A stretch of 64,000 bases of DNA, taken from NCBI RefSeq assembly GCF_001439925.1, contig NZ_LMBV01000008.1, positions 111,022 through 175,021 of the forward strand, given 5' to 3'. The stretch comes from Peribacillus muralis. GTDB lineage: Bacteria > Bacillota > Bacilli > Bacillales > DSM-1321. Below are positions 33,202-43,001 of the stretch, piece after piece. Made by a program: the position numbers and the translations under genes. Position 1 is the first letter of the stretch, and each line of letters starts with the position of its first letter. The notes under the pieces are model-generated. The model saw nothing but the letters and a program-made list of their open reading frames with translations. It did not search any database and had not been told where the DNA came from.

Positions 33202-35080
33202 AAAAAAGGTATATAGAAATATCATGATTGGATTAAGCATCTGCGGCATAATCCTGTCATTGCTTCATTACAAAACTAGCGAAAAGAAGGCAAAAGGTGA
33301 GAAAGAAATAGACTATGTCATTGGTGTTTCCCAACCCAACCTGCTAGAACCATGGCAAGTGCTGATGTATGAGGAACTAACAGAAGAAGCTGCGAAACAT
33401 CACAATATAAGAGTGATATATACGGATGCAGCGCACAGCACGTCCCAACAGATAGAAGAAATCGAGACCCTGAAGTCCTATGGAATCGATCTGTTAATCG
33501 TATCCGTAGATAATACAGCTGCCATGACCCCTGTGATATCGGAGATTTATGAAGAAATACCGGTCATTGTCCTAGGCAGGGGAGTCGAAGGGTACAATTA
33601 TACCCTATATATCGGTTCAGACCATCATTTCATCGGTGAGATGGCAGCAGAGGCTGCCATGCAATTGCTTGGCAATAAAGGCGGTGACATCATTGAACTG
33701 CAAGGGACCGGGAGTGCCTTGCAAGTGGAGGAGCGAAGTAAAGGTTTCCGTGAGAAAATAAGTGAAAACTCGGCTTATAAGATAACCGATTCACTTGTTG
33801 CGAATTGGCAAAGAGATAAGGCGGAGGACATGCTGAAGCAGCTATTGCGCTATCGATCGGATCCGCCTGCCTTGATATATGCCTACAATGATGCGATGGC
33901 CTTAGGGGTCCGTAAAGCCATCGAAGCTCTTCATCTTAACGGAATTTATATCATTGGCAGCGATGGGGTGAACAAGCCGGACGGTGGATTGCAACTAGTA
34001 AAAGAGAAGAAAATCGATACGACATTCATTACCCCGACCGGTGGTAAAGAAGCGATTCGGTATGCAATCGAAATCCTGAATCAAGAAGCGGAAATCCCGA
34101 AAAAAATAATAGTCAGGAACCATCAAGTGACACCGACGAACGTAAATGATTATATACACCAAAAGGACGTATCGATTGACCGGCAGAAGACTAAGCATGT
34201 AAAGGTCACGCTCGGCTTCGCGCAAGTCGGTAAGGAAAGTGGCTTTAGGGCAGCCAATACGAGTTCGATCATTGCCGCAGCAAAAGACGAAGGAGTAAAG
34301 CTGATCCTGAAAAATGCCAATAATGATCAAGAAAAGCAAATCGAGATAATAAGGGGATTCATTAATAAAGGAGTGGATGTCATCGCCTTTTCCCCAAAAG
34401 TGGAACATGGCTGGGATGAAGTGCTGCAAGAAGCGAAGGATGCCGGAATTCCAGTCATTCTCTCCGATCGAGAGATTCAAGTGAACGATTCCTCCTTGTG
34501 GACTTCCTTTATCGGTTCGGATTTTGTTGAGGAAGGTAGAAGGGCTGCCCGGTGGCTAGTCAATGGAAAGAAGGTACCCGGGAAAGAGGTGAATATCATT
34601 GAATTGGAGGGGACGAGCAATGCAGCACCTTCTATTGGCAGAAAGGAAGGGTTTGAGGAAGTGCTTCATGATCATCATTCCTATCGGATTCTAGATTCAT
34701 TAATTGGTGATTTTACTTATCAAAAGGGGAAGGAAATGATGACCACGGCCTTAGCCCGCTATGGCCGGGACATTGATGTTGTGTACGCTCATAATGATGA
34801 TATGGCTATTGGTGCGATTGAAGCCATTGATGAATATGGCTTGAAGCCCGGGAAAGATATTAAGATCATTTCCATTGATGCAACCAAAAAGGCTTTGACG
34901 GCATTGAGTACAGGCAAGCTGAATTTCTCGGTGGAATGTAATCCATTATTGGGTCCCCAACTCATGAAATCGGTTAAAGATCTTAAAGCGGGGAAAGAAA
35001 TACCGATGAAAATCATTACTTCGGAAAGGACATTTACGAAAGATGAAGCAAAGCAGGAAATTTTGATGAGACACTATTGA
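33194..35080 (+). CDS. membrane-anchored tandem sugar-binding protein (two periplasmic-binding domains), probable sensor accessory
   Basis: 628 residues. One N-terminal membrane helix (about residues 7-22) without a lipobox is followed by two sugar-binding domains. Domain 1 is at about 34-315 (V-I-G-V-S-Q-P-N-L-L-E-P-W, L-Q-G-T-G-S-A, Y-A-Y-N-D-A-M-A-L-G). Domain 2 is at about 335-628 and is close to the YtfQ-like protein of this locus (G-F-A-Q-V-G-K-E-S-G-F-R, E-L-E-G-T-S-N-A-A, A-H-N-D-D-M-A-I-G-A-I, C-N-P-L-L-G-P-Q-L). It overlaps the response-regulator gene by 8 nt, so it is part of the sensor operon rather than a transporter. The likely role is ligand presentation to the YesM-type kinase. 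The tandem fusion is unusual. Confidence 0.85.
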   Translation: MTKKKVYRNIMIGLSICGIILSLLHYKTSEKKAKGEKEIDYVIGVSQPNLLEPWQVLMYEELTEEAAKHHNIRVIYTDAAHSTSQQIEEIETLKSYGIDLLIVSVDNTAAMTPVISEIYEEIPVIVLGRGVEGYNYTLYIGSDHHFIGEMAAEAAMQLLGNKGGDIIELQGTGSALQVEERSKGFREKISENSAYKITDSLVANWQRDKAEDMLKQLLRYRSDPPALIYAYNDAMALGVRKAIEALHLNGIYIIGSDGVNKPDGGLQLVKEKKIDTTFITPTGGKEAIRYAIEILNQEAEIPKKIIVRNHQVTPTNVNDYIHQKDVSIDRQKTKHVKVTLGFAQVGKESGFRAANTSSIIAAAKDEGVKLILKNANNDQEKQIEIIRGFINKGVDVIAFSPKVEHGWDEVLQEAKDAGIPVILSDREIQVNDSSLWTSFIGSDFVEEGRRAARWLVNGKKVPGKEVNIIELEGTSNAAPSIGRKEGFEEVLHDHHSYRILDSLIGDFTYQKGKEMMTTALARYGRDIDVVYAHNDDMAIGAIEAIDEYGLKPGKDIKIISIDATKKALTALSTGKLNFSVECNPLLGPQLMKSVKDLKAGKEIPMKIITSERTFTKDEAKQEILMRHY

Positions 35081-35110
35081 TTGTCGATAGTTTTGGAGGA
35101 ATTGTACTTT

Positions 35111-35275
35111 GACCGTTTCATTGCACTGCAGGCACTTAGCTTTCCAGAGGCGGGCCTTGAGCGTCCTCTGCTTTCAGCCTGTGGGGTCTCACGTAGACGC
35201 GCAATTCTAAGCAGGTGTTCACCTGCCATTTCATTCCACTCTGCTTTAAAACAGGGTGGATTCCTATTTGTCTAA
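35111..35275. repeat. dispersed intergenic repeat element, copy 3
   Basis: Begins with the inverse of the 27843-27866 sequence (core CCGTTTCATTGCACTGCAG) and continues through TTTCCAGAGGCGGGCCTTGA, GTGGGGTCTCACGTAGACGC and a CAGGTGTTCACCTG palindrome. It is GC-richer than its surroundings and resembles the dispersed GC-rich elements found between genes in many Bacillus genomes. The element is noncoding. Confidence 0.6.
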
Positions 35276-35343
35276 AGGCTTGAGCCGTGGTAGTTGATGC
35301 CAGGGCTCTTCTTTTTGCTTATGTGATGTATTCACTGAAATGT

Positions 35344-35395
35344 GTAAAAAAAGACCCTTTTTTTTAAATACATAAAATAATCGCTACTTTATACT
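35344..35395 (+). promoter_or_regulatory. ytfR promoter with shared motif (site 3)
   Basis: A7 run followed by TTTTTTTTAAATAC ending at 35371, then TATACT (-10) at 35390-35395, an 18-nt gap. It lies 50 bp before the ytfR start codon. Confidence 0.55.
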
Positions 35396-35446
35396 TAATT
35401 TAACATTTCACATGATGATTAAATAGTGATAAAGAAGGTGTTATAG

Positions 35447-36973
35447 ATGGGTGCAATTTTATTGAAGGCTGAAGGGATCACGAAAACCTTTCCAGGTGTT
35501 AAAGCATTATCTAATGTAAATTTCAATTTACAAAGGGGAGAAATCCACTCTCTTATGGGAGAGAATGGAGCCGGAAAATCGACATTGATCAAGGTGTTGA
35601 CAGGCGTACATGAGAAAAACGGGGGTACCTTCTATTTGGAAGGTGAAAAGATAGAGCCGGCTTCTCCCGAAGAAGCACAGCGTTTAGGCATCAGTACCGT
35701 ATATCAAGAAATAAACTTGTGTGAAAACCTTTCTGTTGCAGAAAATATCTTCATAGGCAGAGAGCCGATGAAGAAGGGAAGAATCGACTGGAAGGAAATA
35801 AATCGAAGAGCAAAGAAGGTCCTCTTGGAACGATTGAATATTAACATCGATGTAACAAAAATTTTGTCTTCCTATTCCACGGCGATACAGCAAATGGTTG
35901 CGATTGCCAGGGCTGTCGATATTTCCAGTGGTGTATTGATACTTGATGAACCGACATCAAGTCTGGATAAAAACGAAGTGAAGCAGCTGTTCGATGTTAT
36001 GCGGAGCCTGAAGAATGAAGGGATGGGCATCATTTTCGTCAGCCACTTTTTAGATCAAATATTTGAAATTACCGATAAAATCACGGTGTTAAGAAATGGT
36101 GAATTCATTGGTGAATACGAGACGAAAACGATCTCGAGGACAGAACTTGTATCGAAAATGATTGGAAGGGAATGGGGAGAGGATTCTAGACAAGATCACA
36201 AGAAAATAAGGCAAATCAGTGAGAAAGTTTTTGTGGATGCGAGCAGCTTGGGCAGGCAGGGAACGATAAATCCGTTTAACTTAAGCCTGCGACAAGGTGA
36301 AGTCTTAGGATTGGCGGGACTGTTGGGTTCGGGCAGGACCGAGGTTGCCAAGCTGATTTTTGGGATAGAAAAGGCGGATGAAGGAATGATGTCCATCGAT
36401 AACGAAGCAATCAGGTCGATGAATCCTAAGGTCGCTGTGGATAAAGGACTAAGCTTCTGCCCGGAGGATCGTAAAGTAGAAGGAATCGTGAACGATTTAA
36501 CGATTCGCGAGAATATCATTTTAGGATTGCAGGCTAAGCGAGGTTTATTCAAATACATTCCGATGAAGGAACAAAAGGAAATCGCACAAAAATATATCGA
36601 TTTGCTAAGAATCAAAACACCTAGTATGGAACAAAAAATCGATAATTTGAGCGGCGGGAATCAGCAGAAGGTAATCCTAGCAAGATGGTTGGCGACAGAT
36701 CCTAAATTATTGATATTGGACGAACCGACACGGGGAATCGATATTGGTTCTAAACGGGAAATTCGCAAATTGATATTGGATCTGGCAGCGGAGGGAATCA
36801 CGATTTTGTTTATCTCATCGGAATTGGAAGAAGTGATAGCCTGTTGTGACAGAGTCATTGTGCTGCGTGACCGGAACATCATTGGTGAATTGCAAGGTGA
36901 TGAAATGAGTGAATCCAAAATTATGGATATGATTGCAAAGGAGGCTGAAAGTAATGAATCCATTCCTGTATAG
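35447..36973 (+). CDS. ytfR: galactofuranose-type ABC transporter ATP-binding protein (YtfR-like)
   Basis: 508 residues carrying two ABC domains. Walker A 1 is G-E-N-G-A-G-K-S-T (38-46), Walker B 1 is L-I-L-D-E-P-T-S-S-L-D, and an altered second Walker A G-L-L-G-S-G-R-T-E follows. The second signature is L-S-G-G-N-Q-Q-K-V with L-I-L-D-E-P-T-R-G-I-D. This is the standard layout of the monosaccharide ABC ATPases (RbsA, MglA, YtfR). It powers uptake through the two permeases encoded next. AAGAAGG precedes the ATG. Confidence 0.94.
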   Translation: MGAILLKAEGITKTFPGVKALSNVNFNLQRGEIHSLMGENGAGKSTLIKVLTGVHEKNGGTFYLEGEKIEPASPEEAQRLGISTVYQEINLCENLSVAENIFIGREPMKKGRIDWKEINRRAKKVLLERLNINIDVTKILSSYSTAIQQMVAIARAVDISSGVLILDEPTSSLDKNEVKQLFDVMRSLKNEGMGIIFVSHFLDQIFEITDKITVLRNGEFIGEYETKTISRTELVSKMIGREWGEDSRQDHKKIRQISEKVFVDASSLGRQGTINPFNLSLRQGEVLGLAGLLGSGRTEVAKLIFGIEKADEGMMSIDNEAIRSMNPKVAVDKGLSFCPEDRKVEGIVNDLTIRENIILGLQAKRGLFKYIPMKEQKEIAQKYIDLLRIKTPSMEQKIDNLSGGNQQKVILARWLATDPKLLILDEPTRGIDIGSKREIRKLILDLAAEGITILFISSELEEVIACCDRVIVLRDRNIIGELQGDEMSESKIMDMIAKEAESNESIPV

Positions 36974-37955
36974 GATGGCCCAAACGAAAATATTTTGGCC
37001 GCTCGTTGCACTATTGGTGCTCCTGCTTTTGAATTTCTTTTTGATTCCCGGTTTCTTTTCTGTAGAAATTAAAAATGGGCATTTATTCGGAAGCTTGATC
37101 GACATTATGAACCGTGTCATCCCCTTGCTAATCATTTCCATCGGCATGACGTTGGTGATTGCAAAAGAAGGAATCGATATTTCGGTTGGTTCCGTTTTGG
37201 CCATTTCAGGAGCCTTGGCTGCCTATATCATGGAAAGCTCCACGGTTTGGGTTGCGCTTATTGCAGCCGTGGGCGTCGGGATCGTGTGCGGCATGTGGAA
37301 TGGCGTTCTTGTTTCCATATTCGAGATACAGCCGATGGTTGCCACGCTCATTCTCCTGACAGTTGGAAGAGGAATCGCCCAATTGATAACGGGTGGACAG
37401 ATATTAACGATCGATGATGAACTATACAAATATATCGGTTCTGGTTTTTTAATGGGACTGCCATTTTCAATATTCATTGGCGGGGCCATTTTTCTGATTA
37501 TGTTATATATGAAGAAAAGAACGGCAATGGGATTATTCCTTGAATCGATCGGCAATAACATCACGGCAAGCAAATTCGCCGGGATTCAGCCAAGGAAGAT
37601 CATTTTTCTCGTGTATACCATTAGCGGCGTGTGTGCAGCGATTGCAGGGATCATTGTCAGTGCCAATGTAAGCAGTGCTGACGCCAATAACGCAGGATTA
37701 TGGATTGAGCTCGATGCCATTTTAGCCGTTGTCATCGGCGGTACCTCCATGCGCGGCGGAAGGTATTTCCTTGGCGGAACAGTGGTGGGGGCTTTATTCA
37801 TTCAAACACTGTCGACAACCATCTATTCGGTCGGGATAAACCCTCAAATCGTGATGGTCGTTAAAGCCTTTGTGGTGATTATTGTGTGTCTCGTCCAGTC
37901 CGAGCAGTTCAGAAGCATATTTATGCAGTTTAACAAAAAGAAGGTGTCCTTCTAA
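36954..37955 (+). CDS. ytfT: sugar ABC permease (YtfT-like)
   Basis: 333 residues with about ten membrane helices. It shows the RbsC/YtfT pattern: I-P-L-L-I-I-S-I-G-M-T-L-V-I-A-K-E-G-I-D-I in the early helices, E-S-I-G-N-N-I-T-A-S-K-F-A-G-I after the mid loop, and G-G-T-S-M-R-G-G-R-Y near the C-terminus. ATG 36954 with AAGGAGG 9 nt upstream is chosen; it overlaps the end of ytfR by 20 nt. It forms the channel together with the YjfF-like protein. Confidence 0.92.
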   Translation: MNPFLYRMAQTKIFWPLVALLVLLLLNFFLIPGFFSVEIKNGHLFGSLIDIMNRVIPLLIISIGMTLVIAKEGIDISVGSVLAISGALAAYIMESSTVWVALIAAVGVGIVCGMWNGVLVSIFEIQPMVATLILLTVGRGIAQLITGGQILTIDDELYKYIGSGFLMGLPFSIFIGGAIFLIMLYMKKRTAMGLFLESIGNNITASKFAGIQPRKIIFLVYTISGVCAAIAGIIVSANVSSADANNAGLWIELDAILAVVIGGTSMRGGRYFLGGTVVGALFIQTLSTTIYSVGINPQIVMVVKAFVVIIVCLVQSEQFRSIFMQFNKKKVSF

Positions 37956-39007
37956 TGAAACGTGAAAAATTCGGTATAAAAGAAAATCATATTTTCATAA
38001 TCGCTACGATGGCATTAATTGTCTTGTTATACGGATATGGTTCCATTGCCTTTGCAGGTTTTTTTAGTACACAAGTATTTCTGAATCTGTTTATCGACAA
38101 TGCTTATTTAATCATTGTAGCTACAGGTATGGCTTTCGTGATCATTACTGGCGGAATTGACCTATCCGTCGGGGCCTTGGTTGCCTTGATTAGCATGGTT
38201 TCCGCCTCGTTGCTGGAAGCGGGCTTAAATGGATTTGTGGTCATGGCTCTTTCGTTACTGATTGGCATCGCTTTTGGTGCCTTCCAAGGCTATTTCATTT
38301 ATCGCTTCGACCTGCATCCCTGGATCGTCACACTTGCGGGAATGTTCCTGGCAAGAGGTGCAAGCTTCCTCATCAGCACGGATAGTATCGTCATTACAAA
38401 TGAAACGTACAGTGCGATTTCACAAGCGAAGGTCTATTTATTTGGCGATCACTACATTTCAATTGGGGCAGTCGTTGCCATCATTGTTGTGGCCATTGCG
38501 ATTTATATCGCCAAATGGACAAGGTTCGGCCGGAATGTATATGCCATTGGCGGCAATGTCAAATCAGCCGGATTGATGGGCTTGCCTGTGAAACGAACCA
38601 CCATCCTTGTGTATGTGTTTTCAGGGTTTTGTTCCGCTTTAGGTGGAGTGGTATTTACATTGTATATGTTATCGGGGTACGGTCTCCACTTATTGGGGAT
38701 GGAAATGGATGCGATTGCGGCCTGTGTCATTGGCGGTATCCTATTAACCGGAGGGTTTGGCTATTTAATCGGTCCGACACTAGGTGTAATGAGCATGGGG
38801 ATCATTCAGACGATCATTATGTTTCAAGGTACGCTTAGCTCATGGTGGACAAAAATCGCAGTCGGGTTTCTACTGTTTGTATTCATTCTCCTCCAACGGC
38901 TGATTGTCATGAAAAGAAGGAAAAGGAACGTCATTCGCCTCAAGAAAGTACGTAACAATGTAAAAGTCCAGTCGCCATCACAGTCTGTTTCAAGTGAATA
39001 CAAGTAG
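37955..39007 (+). CDS. yjfF: sugar ABC permease (YjfF-like)
   Basis: 350 residues. It is a second RbsC-family permease with V-A-T-G-M-A-F-V-I-I-T-G-G-I-D-L-S-V-G, Y-A-I-G-G-N-V-K-S-A-G-L-M-G-L, I-G-G-I-L-L-T-G-G-F-G and a basic C-terminal tail. It overlaps the preceding stop by one nucleotide (TAATG). The gene order ATPase-YtfT-YjfF is the same as in the E. coli galactofuranose transporter. A terminator follows. Confidence 0.92.
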   Translation: MKREKFGIKENHIFIIATMALIVLLYGYGSIAFAGFFSTQVFLNLFIDNAYLIIVATGMAFVIITGGIDLSVGALVALISMVSASLLEAGLNGFVVMALSLLIGIAFGAFQGYFIYRFDLHPWIVTLAGMFLARGASFLISTDSIVITNETYSAISQAKVYLFGDHYISIGAVVAIIVVAIAIYIAKWTRFGRNVYAIGGNVKSAGLMGLPVKRTTILVYVFSGFCSALGGVVFTLYMLSGYGLHLLGMEMDAIAACVIGGILLTGGFGYLIGPTLGVMSMGIIQTIIMFQGTLSSWWTKIAVGFLLFVFILLQRLIVMKRRKRNVIRLKKVRNNVKVQSPSQSVSSEYK

Positions 39008-39021
39008 ATGTTTAAATCAGA

Positions 39022-39056
39022 GAAGTCCCAATTTGCTTATCATTGGGGCTTCTTTG
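39022..39056 (+). terminator. terminator of the ytfRT-yjfF operon
   Basis: GAAGTCCCAAT / ATTGGGGCTTC stem followed by TTTGCATTT. Confidence 0.75.
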
Positions 39057-39413
39057 CATTTCGTTTCATGGAATGGGTTGTCTTTACTGCGATTTCCACC
39101 AACATTGCAAACGACCTAGACTTCGTCATCTCGTTTGGTCAGAACGACCTATCGTGCTTTATGGTGGTATGAGACTCCCGACGTATTCAGGTGGATAGCG
39201 AAGAAATAATTATCTGAAAAGTATAAAATGTAACTGCTTTTTACAAATAATTTTTCTTGAAGGCTTGGTAAAGTAGTAAGGGAAAGGAGTAGATATAGAG
39301 ATGAATTAACGGAATGGTGCTTCTGTTCATGAAGTTCCGGATCTGGAATTTGAAAGCGGTAACATAAGTTGCATGAGCAATTGACCGTACTTAGGGGAGG
39401 TAATTTTATCGTT
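39057..39413. other. intergenic region before the GH2 gene
   Basis: No gene is apparent. It contains a weaker copy of the shared promoter motif (39223-39274) and a GGGGAGG ribosome-binding site at 39394-39400. Confidence 0.45.
39223..39274 (+). promoter_or_regulatory. GH2 gene promoter with weaker shared motif (site 4)
   Basis: A-rich ATAAAATG at 39223, TTTTTACAAATAA ending at 39250 and TAAAGT at 39269-39274, an 18-nt gap. The core differs from TAAATAC, so the match is weaker than at the other sites. Confidence 0.4.
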
Positions 39414-42400
39414 ATGAAAAAGACATTGATGGGTTGTTTATTCGTTAGTTCTATCATGATTGGCGGTGTTAATGGATCATCCGTTTCGGCAGCCGGTGAT
39501 GCTGATAATGAGAATCACGGGTTGAAAGGTGAGTACTATACCTCAACCAAGGCCGGCGCATTTGATTTCAATCAATTGAAAACGACAATAATGGATTATA
39601 ATATCGACTTCGCGGATCTTAATCCAGCTCTACAGAATTTCACCGGGCAAAGTGATGCTGCTGCGGTGAGGTGGACTGGAAAGTTGGTACCGGAGCATTC
39701 AGAGGATTACACGTTTTATATGAAAGGCGACAACGGGTTCAGAGTATGGATCGACGGAAAATTGGCGATCGATTTTTGGGAAGATAAATGGGACGTTGAA
39801 CAAAAAAGCCAGGCGATTTCGTTAGAGGCAGGTAAGGAATACGACATTAAGATTGAGTATTTCGAACATGAAGGCGGAGCGAATTTAAAAATGTTCTGGT
39901 CAAGCGCCAGTGTTCCCAAGCAGATCATCCCCAGCAGTGCCTTTTATTTGCCTGAAGACTATGTAAGGGACGAGACGGTTCAATCTGCACAAGTTCTCGA
40001 GGATGGTAAACAAGTGGAGCTGACCTTTGCCAACCCATTGGATAAACTGCCTCGAAATCTTGATGAGCATGTCGCTATCAAGTTGAACGGCCGAGATTGG
40101 GAGATTGAGAATATCGCTTTCAAACAGAATAGCAAATCAACTGTCGTTATCCATACTAAACAGCCCATATATGAGCGGACAGGAAATCAAGTCCTGATCA
40201 CTTATGATGGCAAAGGAGCTTTGCGTTCGGAGGGGAAGGATGTTCCAGCCTTTTTGAACAGGGTGGAAAATCATTCACAATTCAACATTGAAACGCCATG
40301 GGCAGCTAAAGTAAGTAAAGACAACGTGCTGCCAGAGTATCCGAGGCCTCAATTGGCCAGGGAAGACTGGATGAATTTGAACGGGGAATGGGAATTCCAA
40401 AGTGCCGCCGAGGGAGATGAGCTGCCGACAGGGAAAAAATTAAAGGAGAAAATTTTGGTGCCTTTCCCGGTTGAGTCAGCTTTATCCGATGTTGAAAGAT
40501 TGGAAGACCATATGTGGTACAAACGCGATTTCACATTACCGGATAAATGGAAGGGCGATCATATTAAATTGAATTTTGGCGCAGTCGATTGGAAATCCAC
40601 CTTATATGTGAATGGGGAAAAGGTCGGGACCCACACTGGCGGATATGATGCTTTTAGCTACGATATTACAAAGTATTTAGTGAAGGGCAAAAATGAACTG
40701 ATCCTGGAAGTGCATGATCCAACTGGCGGCGGGCAGGCGAGAGGTAAACAAACGACTGTGCCAGAAGGCATTTGGTATACACCGACATCAGGCATTTGGC
40801 AAACGGTATGGATCGAGCCCGTTCCAAAGGCAAATATAGCTTCATTGAAAACGACACCGGAAATAGATTCCGAGCAATTGAAATTAAAAGTAAAGGCAGA
40901 TGGCGTATCAAACGAAACGGTAGAGGCGATCGTTTATAAAAAAGGCAAGAAAGTGAGCACGGTAACAGGAAAAGTAGGAAAGGAATTTACCGTTCCAGTT
41001 CCTGATGCACGCTTATGGTCAACGAAAGACCCGTTCTTATATGACTTGGAAGTGCGCTTGAAAAAGAAAGGGAAAATCGTTGATACGGTAAAAAGTTATT
41101 TCGGAATGCGTGAAATTACGATAGGCAAGGTGGATGGTAAACTTCGTCCGTTAATCAATGGGGAATTCGTATTCCAGATGGGACCGTTAGATCAAGGGTA
41201 CTGGCCAGATGGAAACTATACGGCTCCTACAGATGAAGCACTGAAATTCGATATTAAAAAGACAAAGGATCTTGGCTTCAATATGATCCGAAAACACATT
41301 AAAGTGGAGCCTGCCCGCTGGTATTATTGGGCGGATAAGATGGGCATGATCGTTTGGCAGGATATGCCGAGCTTAGAAGGTTCATCCGCAGGAGGCAGGG
41401 CAACTGCAGATGAGAGAAAGCAATTTGAACATGAATTCAAAGAAATGATTCAAGAAAAGTACAATCATCCTTCGATCGTGCAATGGACCGTCTTCAACGA
41501 AGGCTGGGGACAATACGATACGGTGCGTTTAACGAATTGGGTAAAAGGATTGGATCCTACACGATTCGTTACAAACGCAAGTGGCTGGACCGATCATCCT
41601 GTCGGCGATGTCATTGACTGGCACACCTATCCGAATCCAAAATCACCGAACGTGGAGGAAGACAGAATCGCGGTCATTGGTGAGTATGGCGGTTTGGGAT
41701 TGGATGCACCAGGTCATGAATGGGGTACAAGTGGCTGGAGCTATGCGATGCAGTCCGATAAGGATGAAATAACGGATACGTATATCGAGTACATTGAATC
41801 ATTGAAAGGGTACGTCCATGGCAATGGGTTAAGTGGGGCCGTTTATACGCAAACAACGGATGTTGAAGGCGAATTGAACGGGTTGCTCACATATGACCGA
41901 AAAGTGACGAAAATGGATGCAAAAAGAGTGGCTGAGGCTAATCAGTCGCTGATTAAATCCGCATCACCAAAGTATGTTCTAAAGGAAGAAATAGATGAAA
42001 CGAAAGCGGTATTAAAAAATGCAAAAATGGGCAGCACGCCTGGAACCTATCCAAATACGGCGATCTTTTTCCTGAAAAAATCAATAAAAAATGCCGAGGC
42101 GGTCTATGACAATACAAAATCCACATCCGAGGAATTTTTTAAGGCAGCGGACCAGTTGAAAAAGGATATCCAAAGCTTTAAATACGAGGTGAACTCACCG
42201 ATTGCCAAAAAAGCGAAAGTGGACCAATTTGAAGGAGAAGTGCTAGACAAGAAGTGGTCGGTGTTCAATGAAAGCCCAGCTAATTGGAGCTTGAAGGAAA
42301 ATCCAGGCCACCTTACAATCACTTCCCAACCTGGTGATTCATTTCAGGATAGCAATACACTGAGTAACCTCTTCCTGCAGAAGGCTCCAGCAGGCGATTT

Positions 42401-42791
42401 TGAGATAACGACGAAAGTTAACGCATCAAACAGGAATAACCATGAACAAGCTGGCCTTTATGTATGGCAGGATCAGGATAATTACGTGAGGCTTGGTCAT
42501 GTTTGGGATAATGGTTTGAAACTGGAAACGGCAAAAGAAGAAGCGATGAAATACAGCAAAGCCCCAAATTCGGCAGCACATCCTGGTGACGATACATTGT
42601 TCCTGAAGATTAAAAAAGTCGGCAATGTCTATTCGTCCTATTATTGGGTCAATGGGAAATGGGAGAAAGCGGCAGACCCGATCACTGCTAAGCTAACGAA
42701 TGTGAAAGTTGGATTATATGCTGCAAGTCCTGCTAGCGGGAAAAATGTGAAAGCGAATTTTGATTACTTTACCGTTCAGGAAGTTAAATAA
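39414..42791 (+). CDS. secreted PA14-GH2 glycoside hydrolase
   Basis: 1125 residues. After the signal peptide (cleavage near V-S-A-A, about residue 27) come a PA14 domain (about 35-170) and a GH2 core with jelly-roll, Ig-like and barrel parts (about 265-890). The acid/base is about E696 in V-F-N-E-G-W-G-Q and the nucleophile about E757 in I-G-E-Y-G-G. A coiled helical linker and a C-terminal concanavalin-like domain (about 950-1125, Y-V-R-L-G-H-V, V-G-L-Y-A) complete it. GH2 includes beta-galactosidases, glucuronidases and galactofuranosidases. Beside the galactofuranose transporter and GalK, a beta-galactofuranosidase or beta-galactosidase is the best guess. ATG 39414 starts the signal peptide; the GGGGAGG site is 13 nt upstream, rather far. 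Confidence 0.88.
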   Translation: MKKTLMGCLFVSSIMIGGVNGSSVSAAGDADNENHGLKGEYYTSTKAGAFDFNQLKTTIMDYNIDFADLNPALQNFTGQSDAAAVRWTGKLVPEHSEDYTFYMKGDNGFRVWIDGKLAIDFWEDKWDVEQKSQAISLEAGKEYDIKIEYFEHEGGANLKMFWSSASVPKQIIPSSAFYLPEDYVRDETVQSAQVLEDGKQVELTFANPLDKLPRNLDEHVAIKLNGRDWEIENIAFKQNSKSTVVIHTKQPIYERTGNQVLITYDGKGALRSEGKDVPAFLNRVENHSQFNIETPWAAKVSKDNVLPEYPRPQLAREDWMNLNGEWEFQSAAEGDELPTGKKLKEKILVPFPVESALSDVERLEDHMWYKRDFTLPDKWKGDHIKLNFGAVDWKSTLYVNGEKVGTHTGGYDAFSYDITKYLVKGKNELILEVHDPTGGGQARGKQTTVPEGIWYTPTSGIWQTVWIEPVPKANIASLKTTPEIDSEQLKLKVKADGVSNETVEAIVYKKGKKVSTVTGKVGKEFTVPVPDARLWSTKDPFLYDLEVRLKKKGKIVDTVKSYFGMREITIGKVDGKLRPLINGEFVFQMGPLDQGYWPDGNYTAPTDEALKFDIKKTKDLGFNMIRKHIKVEPARWYYWADKMGMIVWQDMPSLEGSSAGGRATADERKQFEHEFKEMIQEKYNHPSIVQWTVFNEGWGQYDTVRLTNWVKGLDPTRFVTNASGWTDHPVGDVIDWHTYPNPKSPNVEEDRIAVIGEYGGLGLDAPGHEWGTSGWSYAMQSDKDEITDTYIEYIESLKGYVHGNGLSGAVYTQTTDVEGELNGLLTYDRKVTKMDAKRVAEANQSLIKSASPKYVLKEEIDETKAVLKNAKMGSTPGTYPNTAIFFLKKSIKNAEAVYDNTKSTSEEFFKAADQLKKDIQSFKYEVNSPIAKKAKVDQFEGEVLDKKWSVFNESPANWSLKENPGHLTITSQPGDSFQDSNTLSNLFLQKAPAGDFEITTKVNASNRNNHEQAGLYVWQDQDNYVRLGHVWDNGLKLETAKEEAMKYSKAPNSAAHPGDDTLFLKIKKVGNVYSSYYWVNGKWEKAADPITAKLTNVKVGLYAASPASGKNVKANFDYFTVQEVK

Positions 42792-42805
42792 AAAGTTGGT
42801 AGACG

Positions 42806-42827
42806 CCCCATGTGAAACCACATGGGG
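42806..42827 (+). terminator. hairpin after the GH2 gene
   Basis: Perfect 9-bp stem CCCCATGTG / CACATGGGG, but only TTGAAT follows, so it may stabilise the mRNA end rather than terminate. Confidence 0.5.
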
Positions 42828-43001
42828 TTGAATAAATTAAGACTGGAAGAAGCGATTTTAGAGAATTCAACAGACGCTGGGAATGCCTTGGAGATAGGAA
42901 AGGCCGAGGTTGGTCATACGTTTCAAAAGGCTGATGCCGGCAAGAAGAAAAGCTTCTACTAAACACTCTACATAAACTATATAGAAGGAAGGTTATGAAT
43001 A

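Noticed and set aside
35081-35275. Small + strand ORF after the tandem binding-protein gene
   Set aside because: It lies inside the GC-rich dispersed repeat, has no plausible family and its start lacks support.
29033-39007. Ribose transporter instead of galactofuranose transporter
   Set aside because: The binding protein follows YtfQ in several distinctive runs (G-F-S-Q-I-G-A-E-S-G-W-R, S-Q-T-G-D-F-T-R), there are two different permease genes as in ytfT/yjfF, and galK is close by.
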